Assembly: GCA_002914845.1 (NCBI GenBank) | Contig: JXTC01000171.1 | Span: 330,986-394,985 of the forward strand | Length of the DNA: 64,000 bases | Source of the DNA: Trema orientale | Taxonomy: Eukaryota; Streptophyta; Magnoliopsida; Rosales; Cannabaceae | Direction: 5' to 3' | Shown here: piece by piece, positions 12,344-23,845 of the stretch | Layout of the letters: every line of letters starts with the position of its first letter | Numbering within the stretch: the first letter of the stretch is position 1 | The notes under the pieces: model-generated | The model's input: only the letters and a program-made list of their open reading frames with translations | Database searches by the model: none | What the model was told of the DNA's origin: nothing | Translations under genes and position numbers: made by a program

Positions 12344-14290
12344 ATGAAATTGGATTTAAGAAGTCTAATTTTTGTAGATACGAGAGATAGTTTCTTTAAT
12401 AGTCTTACAGACAATAAGGTATTTATTAGCACAAATGAAACCTTCTTAGAAAAGGACTGTATAAAGAATTACAAGCATAAGAGCAAAGTAAGTATTGAAG
12501 AAATTACTAAGAAGACTTCAACCACAGATGTTCCAAATGTTGAAACACCCATGATTGATGAGATGATATCATTTCGGAGAAATACGAGTATTTCAGCACA
12601 AAGGGTGGTTTTACAATAACAAGTTCAACATGGGATTCAAGCTGTGAATCCACCGGTTCTATAACAAGCACCACCTGTTGGTAGACCACTTTTTGTAGAA
12701 TAAACTGTTTAGCCCATACTATAGCAACAACTAGCCAATGAAATACCCAGAATCCTACACAGCCTTGTGTAGTGGGAGGGTTATAAGAAAACCCAAAAGA
12801 TGGCAAGATAAATTCTTCGAGACTATTTATGAAAGTTTAGAAGCAGATCCCTCCACCTATGATGAAACTTTGAAGGATATTGATGCCAACTCATGGCAAA
12901 AGACCATGAAATCTAAGATAGAGTCTATGTACTCTAATCATGTCTAGAAGCTTGTGGATCTACTCGAAGGAGTAAAACTCATAGGGTAAAAAAATTTCTA
13001 CAAGAGAAAAAGAGGAATAGACAGGAAGATTGAATCTTCAAAGCAAGACTTGTAGCAAAGAGTTATACCCAGAAAGAAGGAATCGATTATGAAGAAACCT
13101 TCTCTCTTGTTGCTATGATTAAGTCTATTTGTATTCTTTTTTCCATAGCCGCAACCCTCGATTATGAGATTTAGAAAATGGATGTCAAGACTGCATTTTA
13201 AATTGAAAACTTTACGAAAACTTCTATATGGTACAATCAGGCAGTTTGTAGAAAAAGACCATGTGGAAAAGGTCTGTCTCTTGCAGAGGTCTATTTATGG
13301 ACTAAAGCAAGCATCTAGATAGTGGAATATAAGATTTGAGCAAGCCATTAAATCAAGTTGTAGACAAGCCTTATGCTGATAAGAAGATAGAAAATGGCAA
13401 ATCGGTATTTTTGATACTTTATGTAGATGACATTTTACTCATTGGAAACGATATAGGTACAATGATAACTACTAAAGTATGGCTTGTAAAGTAATTTGAA
13501 ATGAAGGACCTTGGTAAGGTAAGCTATTGACTAGGAATTCAAATCATTCGTAATAGGAAGAACAATTCCATAGCTTTATCATAAGCTTCTTATATAGATA
13601 AAATCTTGGTCAGATTTAACATAAAAAATTTCAAAAAAGGGTTGTTTCCTTTTCGACATAGAGTTAAACTGTCAAAATAGCAATCTTCTAAGAATGCAAA
13701 AGAGATAGAAGGCATAAACAGGATACCATATGTTTCGACAGTGGAAAGTCTTATGTATGCTATGTTATGTACTAGACCTGATATATGCTTTGCAGTGGGT
13801 GTTGTTCGTGGATTCCAATCAAACCTAGGACCAAAACATTAGGGGGCGGTCACGCATATTCTAATGTGTCTCTGATGAACTAGAGACTATATGCTTGTGT
13901 ATTCTAGAGAAGAACTTACTTCCATTGGGTACACAGATTTTGATTTCCAATCAGATCTTGACTTCAGAAAGTCAACTTCTGGTTCTGCCTTTACTCTTGG
14001 TGGAGGAGCTATTATTTGGAGGAGTATAAAGTAAACTAATTTCTTAATAGATTTATAAGTAGTTCATGCTACTAGTCAATTATTGACTTTATACTGTGAT
14101 AATAGTGGAGTAGATGCCAATGCAAAGGAATCTAGAGGCCACAAAAGAGCAAAGCATATTGAGAGGAAATATCATTCCATTCAAGATATAGTTGATCAAG
14201 GAGAAGTGACTATGTGTAAGATCTCGTTAGAGGATAACTACGTGAGCCATTAACTAAAGCACTATCTAGCATGAGCTTTGAGGGTAACCT
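12344..14290 (+). pseudogene. Copia A reverse transcriptase and RNase H remnant
   Basis: 12344-12619 resembles the linker downstream of copia integrase (NKVFISTNETFLEKD). 12738-12947 holds the segment leading into RT (WQKTMKSKIESMY). From 13030 the frame reads [20 protein letters not shown], then KMDVKTAF, and LILYVDDILLIGND near 13410-13450, so the YVDD catalytic box is preserved, but stop codons interrupt it repeatedly. RNase H-like text follows at about 13930-14270 (STSGSAFTLGG, then ESRGHKRAKHIERKYHS). In an intact element this would copy RNA to DNA and remove the RNA strand. Here it is a clear pseudogene. Confidence 0.85.
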
Positions 14291-14346
14291 TATAGTTTTA
14301 GGGATATAAAAGATGTAATAAATTATTTTTTGTGCAGGTGGAAGAT

Positions 14347-15588
14347 TATTAGGATTATGCCCAAAAAGTGTTTATTGTTTACAGATATTTATTAAATATT
14401 TTGGATATTCAATAAAGGATATTTCACGCATAGTATTTGTGATAATATTTAGATTATTGGTTCAATAGTAACTGTCAAAAAGGTTCTATAATTTATTCAT
14501 TAGAGAAATATTTTAATATAGTCATTTATTAAAGTTAAGTCATATTTTCTATAATTAAATCAAATAAGATTGTTCACAACTATAATATTTGTACATTTAT
14601 AGTGTGTCTTAATCTATATTGGTATGACCATGTGCAAAAAGTCTTGGTATGTAAATATTGAACAAGGACCATATGAAATATATTCTTATAATAAGTGTCA
14701 TTGACAAGAACATATTCTCACAAAATTGATAATTAACGCATGTCTTTCTTAATCCTGAAATAATTGATGAACCTGTGTTTATAAATTGTATTATTTGAGT
14801 TGTTAAAAGGTACGGATCAAGAAATTGACGATCAAGACCTTGATAGTATGATAATGCATTATTATGGGCACTGGGAACATATACTTATAGATTTGGAAGC
14901 CACAACTCTATTATATAGAGAAGTGAATATTGTCATGAGGAGCTGTAGGAGCTTGGATAATTTATACCTTAGCTAAGTAATTAATAAAATTAGATATTTT
15001 ATTAATTGAAGACTTTTTGTAAGTCTGGTCACCCCATTAGATGTAGTCTTGTAATCAAGGAATTGAAAGATATAATTAGAGAGGCAAAACAATAATTTTA
15101 CATGGCATCAATTATCAGTATTTATGTGAGGATACACATGTAAATGTTAATTATCTAATGGACAAAATTTTTATTGTAAAGTATCTTGTGATGTTTATTT
15201 AATTCAAGAGTACAGTTTAGACTTTTAGTGAAATAAGTCTATAACTAATAGTACAAGCCCACTTGTATTAAGAGTTAATTGTAACTGTGCCCTTTTGTAT
15301 TGGATCTTAAATTAAATAGGTCCATTTAATTCCCCAATCCATACCAACATTTTGGGCTGTATGAGATCAATTAGCCTCAAACAGTTCAGTGTGCAAATAG
15401 ATGAAAAATGAGAAAAATGCTAGATAGAAAAGTGGGCTATTAGGGCCTACCACACAACTCCTTAGAGTAGTGATTTTCGGTTACCCTAAGGCTCACTAGG
15501 GCTGGCCAAAATTCCTCCTTAGGGGAGGAGTCTATAAAAGATCTTTGTCCTCTCCCCTTTGTTGTGTATAATTTAGTTTTGACTGAAA
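14347..15588 (+). repeat. 3' LTR of copia element A, truncated
   Basis: Starts TATTAGGATTATGCCC (the TG start has become TA) after the purine-rich GCAGGTGGAAGAT. Similarity with the 5' LTR stops at TTTTGACTGAAA around 15588, which corresponds to position 10338 in the 5' copy, so the last part is missing. Confidence 0.8.
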
Positions 15589-16213
15589 TATTAGTCTGGC
15601 AGTAGGAGTGGTGCCCCTCTGCCACCAGTGTGGCACTCCTGCACTACACTTGCTGGTTAGCTGCGATGCATCTTCTGGTTCCGAGCTCTGTTTTCTCTGT
15701 TTTTGGCCCTCTTTGGTCTAAATGACCTGCAATTCAATGTTGTTTCAACCTCCTAACACAAAATACGAACAAAAAATCAAAACGACTAAAAATATTATAA
15801 AGAATTATTCACGGAAAGAAGTTCTGTCTGGTTGACATAATTCTTTTTCCAGTCTAAACTCAATGGACAATCCACAAAATAGAAATAAGACACTCTATCT
15901 GGTATAAAGATTGTAGTAGGCTCTAACTGTTTCAATTGGATATCATGAGTCTAAAATCACCGAAGTATTGCTTTAAATAGAAAACCTAGTATATATTATA
16001 CATACTAAATATGACCACGTGAAATATAATTTTGTATAAGTACTTTAGATTCATCAAAAAATGAATCACAAAAGTACATTAATTAATGATATCTATCGTA
16101 ATTTTAAGATGAATAATGTACTCATATTTAAGAGTTATACTATTGGAACTATTAAAGAATATAACCTAAAAGATATAGTTTATTCTCAGTAATATGGTAA
16201 TATATTCTAATGG
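15589..16213. other. Non-coding stretch, origin unclear
   Basis: The first 130 bp is more GC-rich, with repeated GGCAC/GCCAC words, and resembles the untranslated part of an LTR. The rest is AT-rich. I recognise no gene, RNA or repeat boundary. It starts where the copia LTR breaks off and ends at the CACTA terminus. Confidence 0.4.
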
Positions 16214-18157
16214 CACTACTACAAAAAAGGGCTACGACATCACTATACTCCACGTTGCTTTGAGAAGTTGTGCGACATAGAAGAAAGTCTAGCCTATAAC
16301 ATCAGACAAGAGGGAGAGGAAGCAATCTACCTTTCACGTCGGATTCTCAGCTACGAGTAGAATGGAGCACGTTATTGGAAAAGCGATGTAATACATCTAT
16401 CACATCGGTTTTTATGCGACGAGGAATGTCAATAAATGAGGACACGTTCGAAGTGACTTGAAAACATTCTAAATTTTTATTTTTCTTTATTTAATTTTTT
16501 TTATAATAGTGGTTTTCTTTTTTTTTTTTTAATAGGGATCAATTCGATATCTTGACCATGTCGCGTAAAACGCGATGTGAAACATATATAATGATGTCGC
16601 ACTCAGCGCGACGTCGTATGCTTTATTTAATTTTTTTTGTCAGGATCTTATCAGACCCCTCTTTTATAAATGAAGGAGAGAGAACCATTCTTCACTCCTT
16701 CACAGCCATCGCATTCCCTCCCTATATTCATCATGGATTTTGGCAGTTTAAGGTACTTTGAGCTTAAAAAATTCAATTTTTTTTTATTAGATTTTGTATA
16801 ATCCAGCCATAGAATTTCATTTTAACTGATTTTGTTCGGCAAAATGTTAGATTTTTTATTTTAGGATTAAGAATTAGGATATTCTAAATTTTTTTTCTCT
16901 ATAATGTGAAGAATTTGTTATTGTATATTGAGATATTTGCTCATCAAAGTATTGAATTTGTTAGTTTATCAAATTTTGTTTTTTTTATTTTCATATTTCA
17001 GATTTAAGCACATTTCACATTTTATATATATATAATTTGCATGTTAATTTTTCATTGTTATTTTATTTTTTGGGTTATTTTTTTTCCAATTTACATTTCA
17101 GATTTTTTATTTTGGTAATGCTTTTTTTATGTTTATTGCACATAAAAAAATAAATAAATAAGTGTTATTGTTTGTTTATTGCAGTTGAAATTTGGGTTGA
17201 TCATTTAGTGATTTATATAAATAATGGTAATTTTTTGAGGTAATTATTCTAAATTTTGTCCAAATTGATAATTTTATTTATATTTTGATTTTGTAATATC
17301 TTTAATATTATTGAAATGTCATTTTTAAAGTTCCTATGATTTGATAGATATTTTTTTTATAGTTTTTTTGTGGTATGGGACTATGACAATAGCTTCTTTA
17401 GTAAATATTTTCTACTTTAAGATTGCTATTAAGAATTTGTTAAAGATTGCTCTTGGTCAGAATAAAAATTTGGTTGAGGAAGCTTGTGATCACTAGAGGT
17501 ATGTTCTCAAACCAATTTTATTAAACAAAGAATTTATATTTATTTATGTTCTATTTTGGTTATTATGATGTAGAGGAGATCAGGTTCTAAGAAATTATGT
17601 GTTGTGGTGATATATGGATAAAAGAATTGTGTGTGTTTTCTTGTATTGATGTTGGTTTGATTGTTGATTGTGAATTCAAAATTTTGTAGGACTTATATAA
17701 ATAGGGGAGACTCTGCCTAATTTTTATCAAGTTTTTAATATTCTTAGATTTAGTAACAGTGTGATATTTGCTACTTTTTATTTATGTTTTTTTTTTTTAT
17801 TTTTCGAATATTGTTTAGAATGGAAAGAAAATGGATGTCAGGGATAGATTATCAATTGAGTATAGGAATAGAGTTGATGAATTTTTGGACATTATTGCGG
17901 AGAATGCATAAGATCCTACTGCCATCATGTGCCCTTGTGTTAAGTATAGAAATTTACGTAAGTTGAGTATTAAGAAGATAAAAGAACACTTGCTTTTTAA
18001 TGGATTTGATCAAGATTATTAGGTATGGATTGGGCATGGTGAGAAGGTGCGACGGACACCATTTTCATCGAGAAGAAGTGTTAGGGAGAAATATGACTTA
18101 GATTTAGAGGATGATCTTTTCGATATGATTGATCATGGTGTATACATAATTTTGTAG
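16214..18157 (+). mobile_element. CACTA (En/Spm) element, 5' part
   Basis: CACTACTACAAAAAAGGGC at 16214 is a textbook CACTA terminus. It is followed by subterminal words of the type gcgac/cgatgtg repeated in both orientations up to about 16620. A TATA-like TATAAATGAAGGAG at 16670 lies where a transposase promoter would be. A transposase-associated domain remnant lies at 17831-18157. I could not find the matching 3' terminus (TAGTAGTG) downstream, so the right boundary is unknown and the given end is only the last recognisable part. Confidence 0.75.
17831..18157 (+). pseudogene. CACTA transposase-associated domain remnant
   Basis: One frame starting ATG at 17831 reads MDVRDRLSIEYRNRVDEFLD, then MCPCVKYRNLRKLS, KEHLLFNGF and VWIGHGE. 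This is the order seen in the transposase-associated domain at the N-terminus of plant CACTA TnpD proteins: CPC, a conserved Asn, HL..GF, then W..HGE. Two in-frame stops (about 17909 and 18020) and loss of the third Cys show decay. The DDE catalytic region that should follow is absent from the next kilobase. Naming the domain is established family knowledge; that nothing functional remains is inference from the stops. Confidence 0.75.
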
Positions 18158-18720
18158 GCAATTCTTATAATACCTATATATAATATTGTAGGAAATTACA
18201 CCATATTATTGTACAACTTGGCCACGAACATATATATATATATATGTTCATGGATCTAGGTAATATTGCTACAAAGAGTGGCCCATAAGAGACTCGTGCA
18301 GAGAATTTGTTATCTCGGATACTTATGATAGAAAATGAGAAACAAATATTAGTTATTCCATAGAATCATGTGTAAGATTAAGAACTTATCTAATGATTAC
18401 GAATTTCTATTGATATTCGTATTATTTTTAATAACTTATTAGTTATGACCATTATTAATGATTGACTAATTAGAGAGTATTTGATGTTACTTCCTATTTA
18501 CCCTCCAAAAGAATACATTTGGTTTCTAAATCCTTTGAACTTAAACGTATGTGAGAAAATTGGCTTAGGAAGTCTTTCTCGAATAGTTAATTATTGTTGA
18601 ATATTTTACATAAACTATGCGTAATATGTATATTCTATTTCATGGATATCAATCAAAAGGGCATTCAAAATATAAAATAACTATAAAACCATTATGGTCT
18701 TCTAAAAAAAACACTAAAAT
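18158..18720. other. AT-rich non-coding stretch with short palindrome
   Basis: No coding frame. It contains a perfect alternating palindrome, GAACATATATATATATATAT followed by GTTC, near 18226-18250. It may be the degraded remainder of the CACTA element. Confidence 0.4.
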
Positions 18721-19960
18721 TCGAATTTTGGTAAAAATGTGAAAATTTTTGAGTCAGGGGCTAAATAGCAAATTAAAAGGGTAAAATTGAAAGAAAATTC
18801 AGAAAACAGGAACTTAAGTGCAATTTTTTAAAAATTTGCATAGCCCATTTGAGGCCAGAAACGTGGCCTGTGTCACTTTTCCCTCAGCTGTCTCTCTTAT
18901 CTCTCCTGATCTCTCTTTCTCTCTCTCTCGAACGACAAAACGTCGAAAAATCGGCCAAGTTCCGACGAAGGTCCTCCGGCGATCTTCAAGTCGTGCCACC
19001 ACTAGGAATCATGCCCACGGCTAGTCGAAACTTGCGCTGCCATCCCTGCCACCTGAAAACGTCTCCATAGCTGCCAGTGATGCAAAGAAACCGCGATCAT
19101 ATTTCCGATGCCGACGAGTTTTTTGACAACATTAGGCCGTGAAATTGTCTCATCCGATTTTTCTCCTCACGGGCAATCTCCTGGTAGGTGTCTCATTGCT
19201 CGATTTTGTGCCATTTAATTTCGATCTCATTGGACAAGTTTATATATAGTTAGTTTCAATGTTGACTTTTTGATCGGACCGTTAGATTGTAAAACTAATA
19301 TTATTATGGAATCTATGTAGAAAATGGTGAAAATGAGATATATATTAACTATGTTTCGAAATAGACACGAAAAATAAAATTAGACGGCTTAAATTTACCT
19401 CATTTTGCGTATAGGGAGCCTGGGGTCGGCTCGAGCCTAAATCGGACAAGTTATATGTCTAACTTAGCTATTTTGGATACTAGAAATGCAGTGGAGACAT
19501 CCGTTGTAGGAATTGAAGTTTCGTTTGAAAATCAAATTTTCAAAACAATTGATCGAAAGTTCGAAAACGACGCCCGACTCTCTGAATGACCACCGAATGA
19601 CGTCAAACGTTCTCCATAGCACCATAGTGCTATCTAGTTACTTAATTGAGGTAGGGATTTGATTACTTGATTCTAAAATTAGTTTAGTTTACGAATTTAC
19701 ATATTTTTAATAAATATAGAATTTCGTGAAAATTTTATTTAAATCTGTTTTGACTTGATTTGTGTTATAAACTGCCTGGGAGGCACGTTATACTAGTTAA
19801 CATGTCATATATACTATTTTGATTAAAAACGACCGTTATATTGTCAAAATTTTTAGAAAATCCAAAATAATTTGAGAACTCAGTATTGAGGAGTAAAAGT
19901 AGTTTGATTAAAGAATACTACATGGTTATTTTGTGATTTTTCGGAAATAGTACATATTCT
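18720..19960 (+). repeat. Degraded gypsy-type LTR, plus orientation
   Basis: The block at about 19385-19500 (GGCTTAAATTTACCTCATTT, GTCGGCTCGAGCCTAAAT, CTAACTTAGCTATTTTGG) matches the reverse complement of 20465-20585 and of 30190-30305. A TC-rich tract near 18890-18935 and the final CATGGTTATTTT at 19922 also match inverted counterparts. This is a related LTR in the opposite orientation to its neighbour. I found no clean LTR ends or target duplication. Confidence 0.6.
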
Positions 19961-20027
19961 TATCTTGTCATTCATATAACATTTGTCATTCGTATAGTAT
20001 TTGCATGCATATTCTTATTTTGTCATT

Positions 20028-21037
20028 GTAAAAATAACCATGCAGACATTTAAGTTCAAGGGATGCTCTGATTTTTAATAGAATGATTAATTAAAGTTTT
20101 CCAAAATATTGGGCAGCATAATGGCTTTATTTTAACATATCCAATAATAACTTGTACTCAGAAAATTCCGAAAGTAATACTATATGTATCCAAATAAATC
20201 AAATTCCACCACAATATTCAATATAGTTCAAAAATCACGTTTTTCTATATCATGCAACATAATTTAAATTTTATTGAAAACAATATAAAAGAGAGGTAAC
20301 TGAATCCCTACCTCACTAGCGATTAAAACAACATAATTTTAACAATGCTATGGAGTGCGTTTGGTGTTTGTTGCTTGGAGGGTTGGGGTTTTTTTTTCTA
20401 ACCCCTGATCGCTCGCTTTCAAAGATCAACTTCTCAATGGAACCTCAATTTGAAAATTAGTCACTGCCACTGAATTCCTAGCCTCCAAAATAGCTAGGTT
20501 AGACATACCATGTGACTAATTTAGGTTCGAGCCGAAACCCGAACCCTAGCATGCAAAACGAGATGAAATCTGAGCCGTTTAATCTCATTTTCTGTGCCCG
20601 TCACAAAATATAGTCAATATATATGTCAATCTTCACCATTTCACTAGTACATACCAAAAGTAATATTAAAATCACAATCCAACAATGGAAACTTTCAAAC
20701 AAGAGAATCCAACGAGCCCAAGAACACGGCTTGAATCCACCAGAATCGTCGCCAGAAATTCAAAAACTCCCACAGTCAAAGTTACATTTTACGGCAAACG
20801 TGGGGACTTTAGCGGCTCGGCTCTTCGGCGGTGCAACACCGGGCAGTTGCAGGGCTGGACAGTGGCCAGAAGTGGTCCTTGTCTTCTTTGCAGGGTGGCA
20901 GCCAAACGAGATCATGGGAAAGAGAGAGAGAGATAACAGGGGAGATGGGAGAGAATGAAAGAGAGAGAGAGAAGGGGAAGAAGCGTGGGTCCCACCACTA
21001 ATGAAAAAAATTATAAAAAAATTAGTGGGGTATTACA
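20028..21037 (-). repeat. 3' LTR (left copy) of gypsy element, truncated
   Basis: Matches 29760-30831 base for base with scattered changes, for example AAAATAACCATGCA and GGGCAGCATAA, and ends GTGGGGTATTACA. Its outer part, corresponding to 28621-29750 in the other copy, is missing. Position 20028 abuts the inverted related LTR. Confidence 0.8.
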
Positions 21038-23814
21038 CTGTTCTCTCCTTAAAAAGATTTCGTCCTGAAATTCAAGTACAAACTGGGAGTGTGAGCAAAA
21101 TTGTATGGAATAGCCATTTAAAGTGTGGTAAACACTTGATTATAGAAATTGAGGGTATCAAACCAAACACTTGTCAATGAAGGAGAGTGAAAGACACTCT
21201 CAACTGGCATTAGAATCCCGCCAACATACCGATACTACACAAAAGGAGGCTTGGAGTCGTAAGATAGCTCATTAATAGGTACAAGGACCCCAACACAAGA
21301 GATTGAAATCGATAACGTGAAGTCGATAAGCACCCTCAGAGATAGTAGCGATAACCAGGATTGAAAGTCGAGAATTTGTGACCTCGAGAACCTTAACATT
21401 GATTTTTAAGCACCAAACTCGAATGGCATGCCAATTGTCAGAGATAGGAATATTGTCCCCCTTGATCATACCATATCAATAATATCATGGGGCAAACCCA
21501 TTTGCCTACAGCTAAAATCTAGTCCTAAATAATCACCGAGTCAAGGACTCTAAAAAGATTCCCTTTTGACACAGAATTGCACCCAACAGAATTTCAAATG
21601 GGAAATAAATACTCTTGTGTTACACAACATAAGATAAATGAGTTGAGAGGTCAAAGGTGATAAAGAGAGTTCAATAGCTCATAACCATTTTTAATTCTGT
21701 GGTTAGAGTATGGAATAATACAAAACACAAACTGCTCCTAGTCAAATGCAAGACTAGAATACCCCAACCAGAAATCACCAAGCAAAAACATTATTGCAAA
21801 CTTCAATCTCAAATGGAAGTATCCAAACTATAGTGAATTCAAAATTTTTCAAATCTTTTATCCAATGTAAAACTATGTCAAAGCAACCCAAAGCGAATAC
21901 TGATCCAAAGACTCTCTAAGTCTTTGGTATAAAGGAAAAATCTATAGACACAATCCAATGTCATTGAAATATGCATATAACTGAAAGTGACACTTAACAC
22001 GCTAGAAATAAGATTCTAATAGAATAGGCTATCTTGTACCATCCTCGAGTGATGCATGTCTCTCATGTAACCTCATTTAAATTTGAATTAAAACAATTTT
22101 TGAAAATGTTTTTGAAAACATGAAATGTAAAAGTGTTAGGACATAGGAATACTATACTAGTTCACAATATGCTTTCTCCCTGGCCAAAGGTAAACCAAAC
22201 CTGAACTTCAAGTTTTCCCTTATAATATAAAAGTAGAGTTCAACGACTCTTAAGTCCATGAATAATCTCATCCAATTACCATTAGTTATCTGTCCATAAC
22301 AATGTTATGTATGTAATTTAAACCGATTGAAGAACTTAGATTAAACTCAACATCATTAGTAAAAGTTTCAATCCATGTGTATACGATAAAAATCCCAAAG
22401 AATTTCAAATAGTCAATTCAAAGTTAAGTCATACAGGATACCCATTTATTAAAACCAACAAAGAATGCATGGAGAAGATACCAATATGTTTGTAATCGAC
22501 CAAATGGCCATTTAATACATAAGAAGCAGTTATAAAACTTGGCAAGTAAGGCTTAAAACAAAGAATGAAGTTAAATTTCAAACCACCAAAGCCAATACTG
22601 CTCTCATTACCAACGATATGTTTTTGATTCAACCCAAATTATAATTAATTACAATGGGAAATTTCCTAGGATTCCAAAATGATTTCCGAACTTAATCAAA
22701 CAAGGTCCTTTAATGGACTTCAAACTGCACATTCTCCGTTTTTTTTTTTTTGGCAGAATGAGGACTTTTATGAAGTTCGCAAAATTTGGAAACATACGAC
22801 ACTCTAATAAGTTTAATAAAACTGATTTTGAAAAATATTTTGAAGAAAAGCAAGGTATGATTCATTTTAGAAAATATTAGAGTGTGAAAAACATTAAACA
22901 TTTTGTTAAGGTGGATAAAAGAAACCCTAGTCCTCATTTAGCTCAATGAAGTGAACATTAGGAATTCATGAAAACTTTTCTAGATCTAACCAACCGAATG
23001 GTCTCATGCATGAATTCCATGAGTTGGAGAACTACAACAAATTTCTCGATGAAACTATCACATAACATCAAGCATCGTAAAGTGCCAATTTAGTCATGCA
23101 AAGTCTCAACCAAACTTGATATACTTAATTGAGAAACAAACATTCATGAAATAACAAGAATTTGTTGATCCCATAAATGCCACAAACCACATACAATCAC
23201 CAAAGCAAACCACACAAGGAATAACTTGAAAAGTTAGCAAATTCGAACCATGAGGTGCATAAGGCCATGAGTAATAAAACTTTGCCAAATTTGTAATCAA
23301 TACTCTAAAATTTAAGGTTTTCAAATAAAGTAATCGCACCAAACTTCTCTTCTGCAGGTAATTCAACATGATGAAAATCACACATGGAGACTCCAAACAC
23401 ATGCGTAAAGTCCAAAGGTTCGTCAAAAAATTGCTTCCAAGTAATCAAATCCATTATAAAAAGTATCCATGCAAAACTATCCTTTAAGCAAATTATACCC
23501 AAATCAAAGTTACTTTGTGGGAGAGTTACTCAAGTTAAAATCAAACACGAAATAGAAGTTTGAAGGTCAAAGGTGAAAATAACTACCGAATTTCTAAGTT
23601 ATTTATTCTAAATAATCAAACTTACTGCAAAAATTTTCACATAAACGGTTCATAAACATCTCATGCTTAATCCCAAGTCAACTTGTAAATCAATTTGCGA
23701 AAGTATTCATTAAGTTCAAAATCAAGTATTAAGTAGAGATTTGAAAATATTTAGTAAGGATATCTACTAAGTTCAAAACTAAAAAAAGTACTTGAAAGGT
23801 TTGATTTTTGTTTT

Positions 23815-23845
<31 letters not shown>

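Larger units (their letters stand above)
9088..15588 (+). mobile_element. Decayed Ty1-copia retrotransposon (A)
   Basis: The two LTRs (9088-10632 and 14347-15588) share long stretches such as TAATAAAGGATATTTCA versus TCAATAAAGGATATTTCA. A tRNA-Met-type primer site TTGGTATCAGAG follows the first LTR at about 10634, and a purine-rich tract (GTGGAAGAT) precedes the second. Inside, in order, are a gag zinc-knuckle remnant, a gap where protease and integrase should be, then reverse transcriptase and RNase H fragments full of stop codons. The right LTR lacks about its last 290 bp, so no target duplication can be tested. The element cannot encode a working polyprotein. Confidence 0.85.

Noticed and set aside
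20623..20958. 111- and 83-codon plus-strand frames
   Set aside because: They lie within the gypsy LTR, opposite to its transcription, and a similar frame at 30491-30722 in the partner LTR has not been kept intact.
23106..23502. Two overlapping minus-strand frames of 65 and 106 codons
   Set aside because: Hydrophobic, low-complexity text without a recognisable motif, inside the gypsy interior. Chance frames in AT-rich DNA are more likely.
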